Assembly: GCA_009026175.1 (NCBI GenBank)
Contig: WBTZ01000016.1
Span: forward strand, 1 to 50,389
Direction: 5' to 3'
DNA length: 50,389 bases
Origin: Zoogloea sp.
GTDB lineage: Bacteria; Pseudomonadota; Gammaproteobacteria; Burkholderiales; Rhodocyclaceae
The position numbers were made by a program, and so were the translations under genes. Below the pieces are notes generated by a model. It saw nothing but the letters and a program-made list of their open reading frames with translations. It searched no databases and had not been told where the DNA came from. Positions 25,692-35,384 of this stretch are shown here, one piece after another (position 1 is the first letter of the stretch; the number at the start of each line of letters is the position of its first letter).

Positions 25692-28600
25692 ATGCTGGCC
25701 AAAATCATCGACTGGTCGGGCCGGAACCGCTTCCTGGTTCTGCTCGCCACGCTGTTCATTCTCGCCGCCGGGGTGTTCGCGGTATTGCGTACGCCCATCG
25801 ACGCGCTACCCGATCTCTCCGACGTGCAGGTCATCGTCTACACCGAATACCCGGGGCAGGCACCACAGGTGGTCGAGGACCAAGTCACTTATCCGCTGAC
25901 CACGGCGATGCTGTCGGTGCCCAAGTCCAAGGTGGTGCGCGGTTTCTCGTTCTTCGGGGCATCCTTCGTCTACATCATTTTTGAAGACGGCACCGACATC
26001 TACTGGGCACGCTCGCGGGTGCTGGAGTACCTCAACTTCGCTTCCGGTCGCATGCCGAAGGGGGTGACACCGCAGATCGGGCCGGACGCCACCGGCGTCG
26101 GCTGGGTGTATCAGTACGCGCTGATCGCCAAGGACAAGACGCTCGCCGAACTGCGCACGATCCAGGACTGGTATCTGCGCTATCAGCTGGCCAAGGCCCA
26201 CGGTGTCGCCGAAGTGGCGTCCATCGGTGGCTTCGTGCAGACCTATCAGGTCACTGTCGATCCGGTGAAGCTGCGCGCCTATGGCATTCCGCTGATGAAG
26301 ATCGCCCAGGTGATCCGCGACTCCAATCGGGATGTAGGTGGCCGCGTGGTGGAAATGGCCGAGACCGAGTACATGGTGCGCGGCAAGGGCTACCTGCGCG
26401 GCAAGGACGATATCGAACGCTTGGTGGTCAAGGCCGACAAGGGCACGCCGGTGCTGATCCGCGACATCGCACGGGTCGAGCTGGCACCCGACGAGCGTCG
26501 GGGGCTCACCGAACTCAACGGCGAAGGCGAAGTGGTGGCCGGCATCGCGATGGCCCGCTATGGTCAGAATGCGCTGGAAGTCATCCATAACCTGAAGGGC
26601 AAGATCGCCGAGATCGGCCCCGGCCTGCCGGAAGGTGTGACCGTACAGACGGTCTACGACCGCTCCGAGCTGATCCACCGGGCCATCGAGACCCTCAAGG
26701 GCACGCTGATCGAAGAATCGATCATTGTGGCGCTGGTCTGCGTGGTCTTCCTTCTCCATGTACGCAGCGCCCTGGTGGCGATCCTGATGCTACCGGTGGG
26801 TGTGCTGATGGCCTTCATCGCAATGCGCCTCTTGGGTATGAACTCCAACCTGATGAGCCTGGGGGGCATCGCCATCGCCATCGGGGCGATGATCGATGCG
26901 GCCATCGTGATGATCGAGAACGCCCACAAGCACCTGGAGAGATTGCCGGAGGGCCACTCCACGGCCGAACGCTTCGAGGCCATGCTGGCCGCGTGCAAGG
27001 AAGTGGGTCCGGCGCTGTTCTTCTCGCTCTTGATCATCACCGTCTCCTTCCTGCCAGTGTTCACACTGGAAGGTCAGGAAGGCCGGCTGTTCTCCCCGCT
27101 GGCCTACACCAAGACCTTCTCGATGGCCGGCGCAGCGATTCTGTCGGTCACCCTGGTGCCGGTGCTGATGCTGCTGTTCATTCGAGGCAAGATCATGCCG
27201 GAGGCGAAGAACCCGGTGAACCGGGTGCTGATCTGGGTGTATCGGCCGATCATCGCCACGGTGATGCGCTGGAAGAAGATGACCATCGTCCTCGCGGTGA
27301 TCGCCCTGGCCATATCGGTCTATCCCGCCTCCCGCCTGGGCTCCGAGTTCATGCCGACCTTGAACGAAGGCACTTTGCTCTACATGCCGGCCTCCCTGCC
27401 GGGTATGTCGATCACCAAGGCCGCCGAGCTGATGCAGACCCAGGACAAGATCATCAAGAGCTTCCCTGAAGTCGAATCGGTTTTCGGTAAGGCCGGCCGT
27501 GCCAATACGGCCACCGACCCGGCACCGACCGAGATGTTCGAGACCGTCATCAACCTCAAGCCACAAGCCGAATGGCGGTCGGGCATGACGACCGACAAGC
27601 TCATCTCAGAAATGGACAAGGCGCTGCAGTTCCCCGGCGTCGCCAATGCCTGGACGATGCCCATCAAGGCCCGCACCGACATGCTGTCCACCGGCATCCG
27701 CACGCCGATCGGCATCAAGGTCTTCGGCAAGGATCTTGGTGAAATGGAGAAACTGGCCAAGGAGATCGAGGCGGTCGTCAAAACGGTGCCGGGCACCACC
27801 AGTGCCTTTGCCGAGCGCATCACTGGTGGCTTCTACCTCAACATCGAACCAGACCGGGAACAGCTGGCCCGCTACGGCCTGGCCGTCGGCGACCTGCAGG
27901 ACGTCATCGGCAGCGCGCTGGGTGGCGAGATGGTCACCACCACCGTTGAAGGCCGTGAGCGCTTCGGGGTGACGGTACGCTACCCGCGTGAGCTGCGCTC
28001 CGACCCACAGCAGATCGCCCGTGAAGTGCTGGTGCCGACCATGGGGGGGACGATGGTGCCGCTGGGGCAGTTGGCGAAGGTCAAGGTGGAGAAAGGCACC
28101 CCGGGCATCCGCACGGAGAACGCCTTGTTGTCGGCCTATATTTTCGTGGACATCCGCGATCGGGACATCGGTGGTTACGTGGCCGATGCGAAGAAGGCGG
28201 TCGCCGAGCAGATCAAGTTCCCGCCCGGCTACTACGTAACCTGGAGCGGCCAGTTCGAGTTCATGGAGCGCGCCATCGAGAAGATGAAGGTTGTCATCCC
28301 GATCACGTTGCTGACCATCTTCCTGCTGCTCTATCTGAACTTCCGGCGCATCACCGAAACGCTGATCGTCATGTTGTCCGTGCCTTTCGCGCTGGTCGGC
28401 GGGGTGTGGCTGATGTGGCTGCTCGGCTACAACCTGTCGGTGGCCGTGGCGGTGGGCTTCATCGCACTGGCCGGCGTGGCGGCGGAAACCGGCGTGGTGA
28501 TGCTGATCTATCTCGACCATGCCTGGGAAGCCGTGAAGGCGACGTGCCGCGAGAGTGGCCGCAGTCCGAACGTCAGTGATCTCTACGCAGCCGTGATGGA

Positions 28601-28826
28601 GGGCGCTGTCGAGCGCGTGCGGCCGAAGATGATGACCGTCGTCGCCATCATGGCCGGCCTCTTGCCGATCATGTGGGGGACGGGCACCGGCTCCGAGGTG
28701 ATGAGCCGTATCGCCGCGCCGATGGTCGGCGGGATGATCTCCTCGACGGTGCTGACCCTGGCGGTAATCCCGGCGATCTACGCATTGGTCAAGCAATGGC
28801 GTTTGAACCGAGGAATTGAGAAATAA
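25692..28826 (+). CDS. cusA: CusA, Cu(I)/Ag(I) RND efflux pump (HME4 type)
   Basis: 1044 residues. The TM4 motif is GAMIDAAIVMIEN, the Cu/Ag form rather than the Czc form. The three methionines of the periplasmic Cu(I) site (M573, M623 and M672 in E. coli) are preserved in LLYMPAS, TEMFETV and TDMLSTG. The remaining RND helices are intact. It follows cusB by 13 bp. It exports periplasmic Cu(I) or Ag(I) via CusBC using the proton gradient. Confidence 0.95.
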   Translation: MLAKIIDWSGRNRFLVLLATLFILAAGVFAVLRTPIDALPDLSDVQVIVYTEYPGQAPQVVEDQVTYPLTTAMLSVPKSKVVRGFSFFGASFVYIIFEDGTDIYWARSRVLEYLNFASGRMPKGVTPQIGPDATGVGWVYQYALIAKDKTLAELRTIQDWYLRYQLAKAHGVAEVASIGGFVQTYQVTVDPVKLRAYGIPLMKIAQVIRDSNRDVGGRVVEMAETEYMVRGKGYLRGKDDIERLVVKADKGTPVLIRDIARVELAPDERRGLTELNGEGEVVAGIAMARYGQNALEVIHNLKGKIAEIGPGLPEGVTVQTVYDRSELIHRAIETLKGTLIEESIIVALVCVVFLLHVRSALVAILMLPVGVLMAFIAMRLLGMNSNLMSLGGIAIAIGAMIDAAIVMIENAHKHLERLPEGHSTAERFEAMLAACKEVGPALFFSLLIITVSFLPVFTLEGQEGRLFSPLAYTKTFSMAGAAILSVTLVPVLMLLFIRGKIMPEAKNPVNRVLIWVYRPIIATVMRWKKMTIVLAVIALAISVYPASRLGSEFMPTLNEGTLLYMPASLPGMSITKAAELMQTQDKIIKSFPEVESVFGKAGRANTATDPAPTEMFETVINLKPQAEWRSGMTTDKLISEMDKALQFPGVANAWTMPIKARTDMLSTGIRTPIGIKVFGKDLGEMEKLAKEIEAVVKTVPGTTSAFAERITGGFYLNIEPDREQLARYGLAVGDLQDVIGSALGGEMVTTTVEGRERFGVTVRYPRELRSDPQQIAREVLVPTMGGTMVPLGQLAKVKVEKGTPGIRTENALLSAYIFVDIRDRDIGGYVADAKKAVAEQIKFPPGYYVTWSGQFEFMERAIEKMKVVIPITLLTIFLLLYLNFRRITETLIVMLSVPFALVGGVWLMWLLGYNLSVAVAVGFIALAGVAAETGVVMLIYLDHAWEAVKATCRESGRSPNVSDLYAAVMEGAVERVRPKMMTVVAIMAGLLPIMWGTGTGSEVMSRIAAPMVGGMISSTVLTLAVIPAIYALVKQWRLNRGIEK

Positions 28827-28828
28827 GC

Positions 28829-29209
28829 ATGAGTTACATAAAGAAACTCGTTCTAGTTGTTATGACAGTGAGTAGCATCTCTGTTAGTGGGCAGGGATGG
28901 GAAATACCAAAACACAGTCCTGGGCTTAAACCAGACGCACAAGCGGGGAAGTCACTTTTCAATAGCCAGTGTGCTGCGTGTCATGGCGCAGATCTGAAGG
29001 GGACCGCGAAGGGACCTCCGTTCCTTCATCGCATCTACCTTGCATCCCATCACTCTGACATGGCATTTCAGATTGCAGTAAAGAATGGCGTTCGTTCCCA
29101 CCATTGGCAATTTGGGGACATGCCTCCAACTCCACTCGTTACGCCAGACAGCGTGGCACACATAATCGCCTACATTCGTCGCGAGCAGCAGAAGGCTGTT
29201 ATCGAATAA
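28829..29209 (+). CDS. Small monohaem cytochrome c
   Basis: 126 residues. A signal peptide (to about 21) and one haem site CAACH (48-52) are visible, with a candidate Met ligand in FGDMPPTPL. It begins 2 bp after the cusA stop, so it is probably read through from the pump operon, yet its base and codon use (many A/T-ending codons) is clearly unlike cusA. It marks the left edge of an AT-richer block. Substrate and partner are unknown. Confidence 0.85.
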   Translation: MSYIKKLVLVVMTVSSISVSGQGWEIPKHSPGLKPDAQAGKSLFNSQCAACHGADLKGTAKGPPFLHRIYLASHHSDMAFQIAVKNGVRSHHWQFGDMPPTPLVTPDSVAHIIAYIRREQQKAVIE

Positions 29210-29266
29210 GTAAGGGTAAAAGTACGATTGAAAGTGAAAAAACAGGGAGAGCTTCCTGTCTTAACG

Positions 29267-29326
29267 ATGTCTGAAATGTAATTCGAGCCTCACCTGATTG
29301 TCAGTCAGAGGGTCTCAAACTGATCG
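29267..29326 (+). promoter_or_regulatory. Three-part copper promoter, site 3
   Basis: ATGTCTGAAATGTAATT (29267-29283) keeps the right half of the cop box exactly; the left half is weak. After ATGTAAT come 17 bp, GTCAG (29300-29304), 11 bp and CAAACTGATCG (29316-29326). It lies 40 bp upstream of the glycosyltransferase gene. Confidence 0.65.
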
Positions 29327-29365
29327 CTCCGCGTTGTATGCGGAAACAGCAGAGAGACAATTGAC

Positions 29366-30475
29366 ATGACAATCAGAACTTTACACTTGGAAACGGGGCG
29401 ACATCTCCTCGGTGGGGCAATGCAAACCAAGCACCTTGTCCATGGCTTAGAGGAACGTGGAGTGCCTGCCCTCCTTGTCTGTCCTGACAACGGTGAGCTT
29501 TATCGTGCGGCGACACGAGAGGGGCTTAATGTTCAAGGAGTGCGCTATCGAGGCGATCACGACTTAACACTGGTCTTGAAGCTGGGCAGGATCATCCGCT
29601 CGGCAAAGCCCGATATCGTACATTTACACAGCCGACGAGGCGCAGACATCTTGGGAGCCCTGGCCGCAAAGTGGGCTGGACATCCAAATGTAATCACTAC
29701 CCGGCGTGTGGATAATCCTATTTCAGCGGGAGTTTTGAACGGCTTCTGTATTGGAAAAATCCCGAAGGCAATAGTTTGCGTATCTGACGGAATTTCAAGT
29801 GTAATGAAGGAGGCTGGTTTTCCTTCCGATAAAATAACAGTGATTCATAGCGCGGTTGATGCAAGCGCATATGACTCGGCCTTGAGTAAATGGGAGGCTC
29901 GGAGAATCCTGGGTGTATTGCCTGCATCTCCGCTGTTGTGTGTCATCGGACAGCTTATTGCTCGGAAAGGGCACCATGTCCTGCTGGATGCACTTCCTTC
30001 GTTAAGGAATAAATTCAAGGACATCCGTGTCTTGATTGTAGGAAGCGGAGCCGTTCGTTCTAGACTTGAAGCTCAGGTTCATAAGCTTAATCTTGATGGG
30101 TGTGTTCAATTCATGGGTTTTCGCTCTGACATCTCCACAATTCTCCGTGCCAGTGACCTGTTAGTCCATCCAGCACTTCGAGAGGGGTTTGCCAATGTCG
30201 GTCTGCAGGCGATGGCAAGCGGAATCCCTGTTGTCGCCACGAGTGTAGGTGGAATGCCAGAGATGGTTCAACACGAAATAACGGGTCTTGTTGTCCCCCC
30301 TGGAGATTCAAAGTCGCTAGCGCAGGCGATAGAAGAGTTGCTCTCCAATCCAGGAAAGCGTTCTATGATGGGGCGACTAGGACAGGATATTGTCCGGGAG
30401 AGCTTCTCTGTTGAAAAAATGGTCGATTCAAACCTTGCGCTATACCAAAAGATTTTGGCTTCGCATCCTTCTTGA
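29366..30475 (+). CDS. GT4-family glycosyltransferase
   Basis: 369 residues with the two-Rossmann GT-B arrangement. N-terminal LETGRHLLGGAMQTKHLVHGL and DIVHLHSRRGADILGALAAK suit an acceptor-binding half. C-terminal VIGQLIARKGHHVLLDAL and HPALREGFANVGLQAMASG are the nucleotide-sugar half; the second Glu of the usual E-x7-E motif is Gln here. It probably transfers a sugar to a lipid or surface glycan. There is no other glycan gene nearby. Its copper-type promoter suggests surface modification under metal stress, which is inference. Confidence 0.85.
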   Translation: MTIRTLHLETGRHLLGGAMQTKHLVHGLEERGVPALLVCPDNGELYRAATREGLNVQGVRYRGDHDLTLVLKLGRIIRSAKPDIVHLHSRRGADILGALAAKWAGHPNVITTRRVDNPISAGVLNGFCIGKIPKAIVCVSDGISSVMKEAGFPSDKITVIHSAVDASAYDSALSKWEARRILGVLPASPLLCVIGQLIARKGHHVLLDALPSLRNKFKDIRVLIVGSGAVRSRLEAQVHKLNLDGCVQFMGFRSDISTILRASDLLVHPALREGFANVGLQAMASGIPVVATSVGGMPEMVQHEITGLVVPPGDSKSLAQAIEELLSNPGKRSMMGRLGQDIVRESFSVEKMVDSNLALYQKILASHPS

Positions 30476-30535
30476 TTCAGACCGCAGGAGATAAGCGCAG
30501 ATTTTTCTGTCAACTTAACGCAAATGGAGGTATTG

Positions 30536-30655
30536 ATGAAGAAAGTCGCAATCGCCATGGCTGCGGCCATGCTGCTAGCTTTAGGGGGGTGCGCCAGCTC
30601 TGGCTTTGCCCCTGATGACAGCGGAGGGCACGTCCACTCGGGGCACTCACACTAA
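30536..30655 (+). CDS. 39-residue lipoprotein with His-rich tail
   Basis: A short gene with GGAGG five bases ahead of the ATG. MKKVAIAMAAAMLLALGGC is a clean lipoprotein signal (Cys19), leaving a mature lipopeptide of about 21 residues ending GGHVHSGHSH. It lies 60 bp after the glycosyltransferase, in the same direction, and probably shares its copper-type promoter. Four His residues in the last eight positions suggest metal binding. Too short for a family call, but signal, Shine-Dalgarno and tail agree. Confidence 0.7.
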   Translation: MKKVAIAMAAAMLLALGGCASSGFAPDDSGGHVHSGHSH

Positions 30656-31335
30656 ACTACTCAAGAGACGCGACCGGCTGATTACTCGTGCACATCAACC
30701 GTGTCGCGGGATCCATTTCGTTCAACACAGTCAATTCCCACCAACAGCGTAGTCGTATGAGCAGACCCGTGAGGACTGGATCAAGCTCGTGATGGTCGCG
30801 GCCCGTTTGCCGGCGCGCATCGAGCCGGCAAACGGGCAAGTTCTTGCGCACGATGGCAATCGGCCGGATATGGTTCTCGATTCAATTGTTATGTGTGCCG
30901 TGCAAAGGCACCTGCCGACTTAGCCCCGGAAGCAGATCGGAGCGTTGCTACCTCATCGGTGGAGGCCGGAACTTTCAGCCTGAAGGCTTTAGCAAGAGGG
31001 AGTCGCCGGACCTTACTCAGGGCAGGAATCAACTGATTGGCCGACCCAACCGTCAGGGCCACCCTCCGGGCGATTGGAGGCTGTGTCGGCAGCGCCGAGC
31101 GAACTCTAAGACGCTGCCTGGCCGGCTTGCCCGGCGTACCAAATGATGGCAATCGTTGACATGAGGTAAGACGCGGGGCAGCCCATCAATGGCAAGAGCA
31201 GGCGGCGCAGCACGACCAAGGCTACAGGGAACCCTAGTGGGTCAGTGCCTTCGCGCAGACCTCGTTCGAAAGTCGTCTTCGCAGGGCTTGAAGGTCACGC
31301 CGTCGAATCGACCGCAAAAGCTCCGTCATTCTGAA
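30656..31335. other. Gene-free stretch with one strong inverted repeat
   Basis: I see no convincing gene in these 680 bases. Short open stretches exist on both strands without signals or recognisable motifs. The only clear structure is the inverted repeat at 30801-30837. The region may be decayed mobile DNA. Confidence 0.5.
30801..30837. repeat. Perfect 14-bp inverted repeat (hairpin)
   Basis: GCCCGTTTGCCGGC (30801-30814) pairs with GCCGGCAAACGGGC (30824-30837) around a 9-nt loop. No T-tract follows on either strand, so it is not an ordinary terminator. It could be a recombination site, a protein-binding dyad or a remnant of a mobile element. Confidence 0.6.
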
Positions 31336-32313
31336 TTATGTAGGCAGCCCGGACTCATTGAACAGGCCCTCGAACAGTACCGAGCTCAGATAGCGCTCGC
31401 CCGAATCCGGCAGAACGACGACGAGGGTCTTGCCTTTGTTCTCAGGACGTCGCGCCAGGCGGCTGGCCACGGCCGCTGCCGCGCCGCTCGAGATGCCGGA
31501 GATGATGCCCTCTTCGCATGCAAGGCGGTGGGCGTAAGCGACAGCCTCCTCGTTGCTGACCTGCTCGATGGTGTCGACCAGCGTGAGGTCTAGTACCTGT
31601 GGCACGAAGCCGGCGCCGATGCCTTGGATCTTGTGCGCCCCCGGCTTGACCGGCTCGTTGGCGCGGGTCTGGCTCAGCACAGGGCTGGCTGATGGCTCGA
31701 CTGCCACCGACTGCAGTTTGGCGCCTCGTGTCTGCTTGAAGTAGCGGGAAACGCCGGTAATGGTGCCGCCGGTGCCGACGCCCGAGACGAAGATATCGAC
31801 CTTGCCGTCAGTGTCGTTCCATATCTCCGGCCCAGTGGTCGATTGATGGATGGCCGGATTGGCCGGATTCTTGAACTGCTGCAGCAGTACGTACTTGTTC
31901 GGGTCGGAAGCGGCAATCTCCTCAGCCTTGGCAATCGCCCCGCCCATGCCCTTGGCGCCTTCAGTCAGAATTAACTTGGCGCCGTAGGCGGTGAGGAGCT
32001 TCCGGCGCTCCAGGCTCATGGTTTCTGGCATGGTCAGGGTCAAAGGGATGCCGCGGGCGGCGGCGACGAACGCCAACGCAATGCCAGTATTGCCGCTGGT
32101 CGGCTCGACCAGCTCCTTGCCCGGCCCAAGCAGGCTGCGCTTGTCGGCGTCCCAGATCATGGCGGCGCCGATCCGACACTTCACCGAGTAGGCGGGATTG
32201 CGCCCCTCGATCTTGGCCAGCACTGTGGCGGGCGCGCCGTCGATGATGCGGTTGAGGCGAATAAGGGGCGTGCGCCCGATGGACAGCGAATTGTCGGCAA
32301 ACCAGTTAGACAT
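31336..32313 (-). CDS. cysK: Cysteine synthase A (O-acetylserine sulfhydrylase)
   Basis: 325 residues. It converts O-acetylserine and sulfide to cysteine using PLP. Lys45 in [11 protein letters not shown] is the PLP lysine; [11 protein letters not shown] (substrate loop), [10 protein letters not shown] (phosphate cup) and [11 protein letters not shown] are intact. AAGGAGAG precedes the ATG. It is flanked on both sides by over 600 bp of gene-free DNA, so it looks like a separate insert. A metal-linked role (supplying thiols or sulfide) is plausible but not shown. Confidence 0.93.
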   Translation of the reverse strand: MSNWFADNSLSIGRTPLIRLNRIIDGAPATVLAKIEGRNPAYSVKCRIGAAMIWDADKRSLLGPGKELVEPTSGNTGIALAFVAAARGIPLTLTMPETMSLERRKLLTAYGAKLILTEGAKGMGGAIAKAEEIAASDPNKYVLLQQFKNPANPAIHQSTTGPEIWNDTDGKVDIFVSGVGTGGTITGVSRYFKQTRGAKLQSVAVEPSASPVLSQTRANEPVKPGAHKIQGIGAGFVPQVLDLTLVDTIEQVSNEEAVAYAHRLACEEGIISGISSGAAAAVASRLARRPENKGKTLVVVLPDSGERYLSSVLFEGLFNESGLPT

Positions 32314-32979
32314 AGCGTCACTCTCCTTTTATTGGAAATGCAGTTGAATCTAGGGCCAGCCAGCGTACTGCCAGCCAAGTACAGATAGGTTCTCTCATTC
32401 AATGCGAATGGCCATTGTGAGATCCGCGCTTCTTGAATCGCTTCAGTAACCCTCCGCGAGGAATCCCAATCCGAGCCCCGACTAGAATCATTGCAACAAT
32501 CCAATCCGCATTTACATGCCGTCAGTATGCCCGATTCAAGCTGACTTTCATGGAGCACGTGCATTACATTGTTGTAAGCCAGCCGCTAGTCTTGTCGCCG
32601 ACCATCCTCAGTGACTCGACCACGCCCAACATCGTGCCCCCCTGCCAGCGCTTGGCATTCACCTTCCCTGCATTACCAACCACCCAGAACTCCTGCCGCG
32701 CAAAGCGATCGTGGAATTCCTCGGAAAAGCGGGCATACGGTCCGGCGTGCTGCAGCGCCTTGCTTTAGACAAGGCCGAAGCGCTCTCGAAGCGTTACCTG
32801 AAGGGAAGGCTGATTGCCTTTGACGGCCAGCAGGTAGTCGGCCTTCTTCACCGCTTGAATTTAAAATGCCGCTCCTTGATTTTGAATCCTTTCAAAAAGG
32901 TGACGTAAATGTAATGAAGTGGATATCTCTCCGTCAGTCTGCGAATGGTACCGTCGAGTTGCATTCAGGATGAGGAGCA
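32314..32979. other. Gene-poor stretch upstream of cysK, ending in a copper promoter
   Basis: Apart from the cysK leader and the three-part promoter at 32900-32959, these 666 bases hold no supported gene. An open stretch on the plus strand (about 32711-32908, including KAGIRSGVLQRLALDKAEAL) has no Shine-Dalgarno and no family I recognise; it may be a gene fragment. Confidence 0.45.
32900..32959 (+). promoter_or_regulatory. Three-part copper promoter, site 4
   Basis: GTGACGTAAATGTAATG (32900-32916), then 17 bp after ATGTAAT, GTCAG (32933-32937), 11 bp, and a poorly matching third part TACCGTCGAGT (32949-32959). It lies 21 bp upstream of the lipoprotein gene at 32980. Confidence 0.6.
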
Positions 32980-33366
32980 ATGATGAAAATCGCACATGCT
33001 ATCAACGCAGCCGTACTCATTGCGCTTGCTGGATGTACCTCAGTACCCTCAGGAGGCCTCGTTCCCGAAACGATTTCCCATGCAGAGACGTCGGCGGAGC
33101 ATCTGCAGATTGCCGATTACTATTCGCGAAAAGCTACAAGCTACGACGCCGAAGCGGCTTGGCACGAGAAAACGGCACATTCGTACCTGGGACGGCCGAA
33201 GGGCGATCCCGCAGCGATGGCTGCGCACTGCCGCTCCCTCTCTCTGCAATTCACGAATTCCGCTCGGGAGGCCAGAGCCCTGGAACACGCACATCGACAG
33301 TTAGCCAGGGGCGCAGCAGATACCCATCAATCCCCAGCTCAAAGCCGCGGCAGTGATGCTCACTAG
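32980..33366 (+). CDS. Exported lipoprotein, paralogue of the one at 42289
   Basis: 128 residues (two adjacent ATG codons; GAGGAG upstream). A lipobox ends ALAGC. The body contains ADYYSRKATSYDAEAAWHEK, SYLGRPKGD, AHCRSL and EARALEHAHRQLA; the same pattern recurs in the protein at 42289, showing common descent. A conserved Cys-His-containing helical core could bind metal. It is preceded by copper promoter site 4. The specific function is unknown. Confidence 0.8.
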   Translation: MMKIAHAINAAVLIALAGCTSVPSGGLVPETISHAETSAEHLQIADYYSRKATSYDAEAAWHEKTAHSYLGRPKGDPAAMAAHCRSLSLQFTNSAREARALEHAHRQLARGAADTHQSPAQSRGSDAH

Positions 33367-33493
33367 CTAGTGTATGAAGGGGTAAGAGGCGGCATCGTAG
33401 TTCGATCAAGCAGGTTGGGCGGGAATGCTGTTTTTTCGTTGAGGATGTCGGTTTTCAAAAGACGCAGAACGTATTCACGGAAGGGGAGGCATC

Positions 33494-34879
33494 ATGTTTT
33501 TTTCAAACGTGTTTCGTAGCCGTTTACCTCGGACAGCCTTGATTCTATCTGTTCCCCTGTCCTTGGGTGGGCTGATCGCGACGGCACCGAGCGCGCGTGC
33601 GGTGCCCAGCATGGCGCGACAGACCGGGTATGAATGTAGTAAATGCCATACCGTTTTTCCCGAGCTCACACCTTATGGGAGGCGCTTCAAGCTCGGCGCA
33701 TTTGCCGATAGCTCAGAAAAGTGGGATGAGCGTCCTTGGACGCAACGCCTTCCATTTTCCGCAGCACTGCAAGGCTCTCGAACGAGTACGAGCGATACCG
33801 CCGCGGGCGGAACGGGATCGTCTGATTTTCCGCAGAATGACAAAACGATTCTTCAGACGGCCGCGATCTATTATGGCGGAAAGATCATGGACAACGCCGG
33901 CGCACTCGTTCAATACAATTATGATGGGATCGAGAAGCGATGGGGCGTGGAGATGTTCGACGCAAGGTACGCCAATGGCGTGACGGTGGCGGGCAGGGAA
34001 ATGACTTATGGCGTCACCCTGAATAATAGTCCGACCGTATCTGACATATACAACAGCACCCCTGCGTGGGGCTTTCCACACACCGGATCAGCAGCCACGC
34101 AAATGCCTGCCGCGTCAATCGTGGATATGACGCTTGCCAGCAAGGTAAGCGGTGTAGGTGTTTATGGCATGTGGGACGATCTACTGTATTTTGAGCTGGC
34201 TAATTATAGAACAGCAAAGACCGGTTTTTTCCGTTTTATGGCCCTGGGTCAGTCCTGGAATTCAGACGAGTTGGCTGGCAGCGTTGTAGAGGGCAACTCG
34301 CCATATTGGCGTTTGGCATTGCAAAAGGAATGGGGCCCGCACAGCGTAGCGGTTGGCACCTATGGTCTTGTCTCGAGACTCAAACAGGATGCTAACGTAC
34401 CATCCCTTGGAGCCAATCGATATCGGGACATCGCCTATGATCTGAATTATCAGTTCATTAGTGGCGAGCATTCGGCGTCGTCACGTCTAACCTGGATCAA
34501 CGAAAGGCAGCGCCGAAATAATGCTGTTATCAGCGAGGGGCTGGCATCAAATTCGATTAATACCCTAAAAACCCTCCGGATTGACGCGCACTATTATTTC
34601 CGACGCCAGTGGGGAGGGGGGGTGCAGTATTTCAGGACGACCGGCAGCACTGATGAACTCCTCTACAACACTGGCGACTCGCTCATGGGAAGCACGAATG
34701 GCAGCCCAAACACTAAAGGGTGGATTGCCGAGATCAATTACCTGCCGGTGACCAACGTCAAGCTCGCCTTGCGTTACACATGGTTCCAGCAATTCAATGG
34801 TGCGAGCACTGATTATGTGCCAGGGCGCAATGCGTCGGATAATAATAGCTTATTCCTGATGGGGTGGGTTCTGTTCTGA
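33494..34879 (+). CDS. Fused monohaem cytochrome c / outer-membrane beta-barrel (Cyc2-like)
   Basis: 461 residues with GGGGAGG upstream. A signal peptide ends at ARA (36), then PSMARQTGYECSKCHTVFPE gives one haem site (48-52) right at the mature N terminus, followed by PYGRRFKLGAF. The remaining 390 residues alternate aromatic and polar residues as in a porin and end in Phe (FLMGWVLF), the usual outer-membrane barrel signature. Length and layout match Cyc2-type fused cytochrome-porins that pass electrons across the outer membrane in iron oxidisers. Exact orthology to Cyc2 is not proven. It is followed by two further cytochromes. Confidence 0.75.
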   Translation: MFFSNVFRSRLPRTALILSVPLSLGGLIATAPSARAVPSMARQTGYECSKCHTVFPELTPYGRRFKLGAFADSSEKWDERPWTQRLPFSAALQGSRTSTSDTAAGGTGSSDFPQNDKTILQTAAIYYGGKIMDNAGALVQYNYDGIEKRWGVEMFDARYANGVTVAGREMTYGVTLNNSPTVSDIYNSTPAWGFPHTGSAATQMPAASIVDMTLASKVSGVGVYGMWDDLLYFELANYRTAKTGFFRFMALGQSWNSDELAGSVVEGNSPYWRLALQKEWGPHSVAVGTYGLVSRLKQDANVPSLGANRYRDIAYDLNYQFISGEHSASSRLTWINERQRRNNAVISEGLASNSINTLKTLRIDAHYYFRRQWGGGVQYFRTTGSTDELLYNTGDSLMGSTNGSPNTKGWIAEINYLPVTNVKLALRYTWFQQFNGASTDYVPGRNASDNNSLFLMGWVLF

Positions 34880-34945
34880 CGGCATCGAAGATGTATCAAC
34901 GAAGTCGATCCGAAATGGGTCAAGCATTTTATAAGGGGATAACAA

Positions 34946-35293
34946 GTGAGTGCACATAGAAACCGGCTTTTCGCTGCCTTGTCTATTTCGATTGCAGCGG
35001 CGGGGCTCTCTGCAGGGGCTTATGCTGTCGATGAGGAAGCTGCGCGGGCGCTCGCTCGCCAGAACGGGTGTTTTAAGTGTCATTCTGTTGAGAAAACCCT
35101 GGATGGCCCGGCCTACAAGAGTGTGGCAGCCAAGTATCGGGGTAAGGCCGATGCAGAGGCCCGGTTGATCACTCATATCACGACGGGAGAAAAGGCGAAA
35201 TTCCCGGATGGTCATGTGGAAGAACACAAGATCATCAAGACAAAGGACATGAACGAAATAAAGAACTTGGTGAGCTGGATACTCTCCTTGTAG
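34946..35293 (+). CDS. Small class I cytochrome c (MtoD-like)
   Basis: 115 residues from a GTG start with AAGGGG upstream. A signal peptide ends near AYA; one haem site CFKCH (42-46) follows. DGPAYKSVAAKYRGKADAEA and FPDGHVEEHKIIKTKD resemble small periplasmic cytochromes such as MtoD of iron oxidisers; there is no obvious Met before the terminal helix in the usual place. It lies 66 bp after the Cyc2-like gene and probably shuttles electrons between it and the membrane tetrahaem protein. Confidence 0.78.
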   Translation: MSAHRNRLFAALSISIAAAGLSAGAYAVDEEAARALARQNGCFKCHSVEKTLDGPAYKSVAAKYRGKADAEARLITHITTGEKAKFPDGHVEEHKIIKTKDMNEIKNLVSWILSL

Positions 35294-35384
35294 GTCATCA
35301 GCGTTCGGCGGGAGCGCGCATCCTGGATATTCAGTTGTGCGTGAGCGCTTTAACGATTTGGGGCAGCTGACGAAAGGAACGGGA

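Noticed and set aside
31336-32313. SVKCRIG instead of SVKDRIG near the PLP lysine of CysK
   Set aside because: The Cys variant also occurs in E. coli CysK, so it is normal.
32711-32908. Plus-strand open frame of 65 codons upstream of copper promoter site 4
   Set aside because: No ribosome binding site and no recognisable family; it may be a gene fragment, so only mentioned in the region description.
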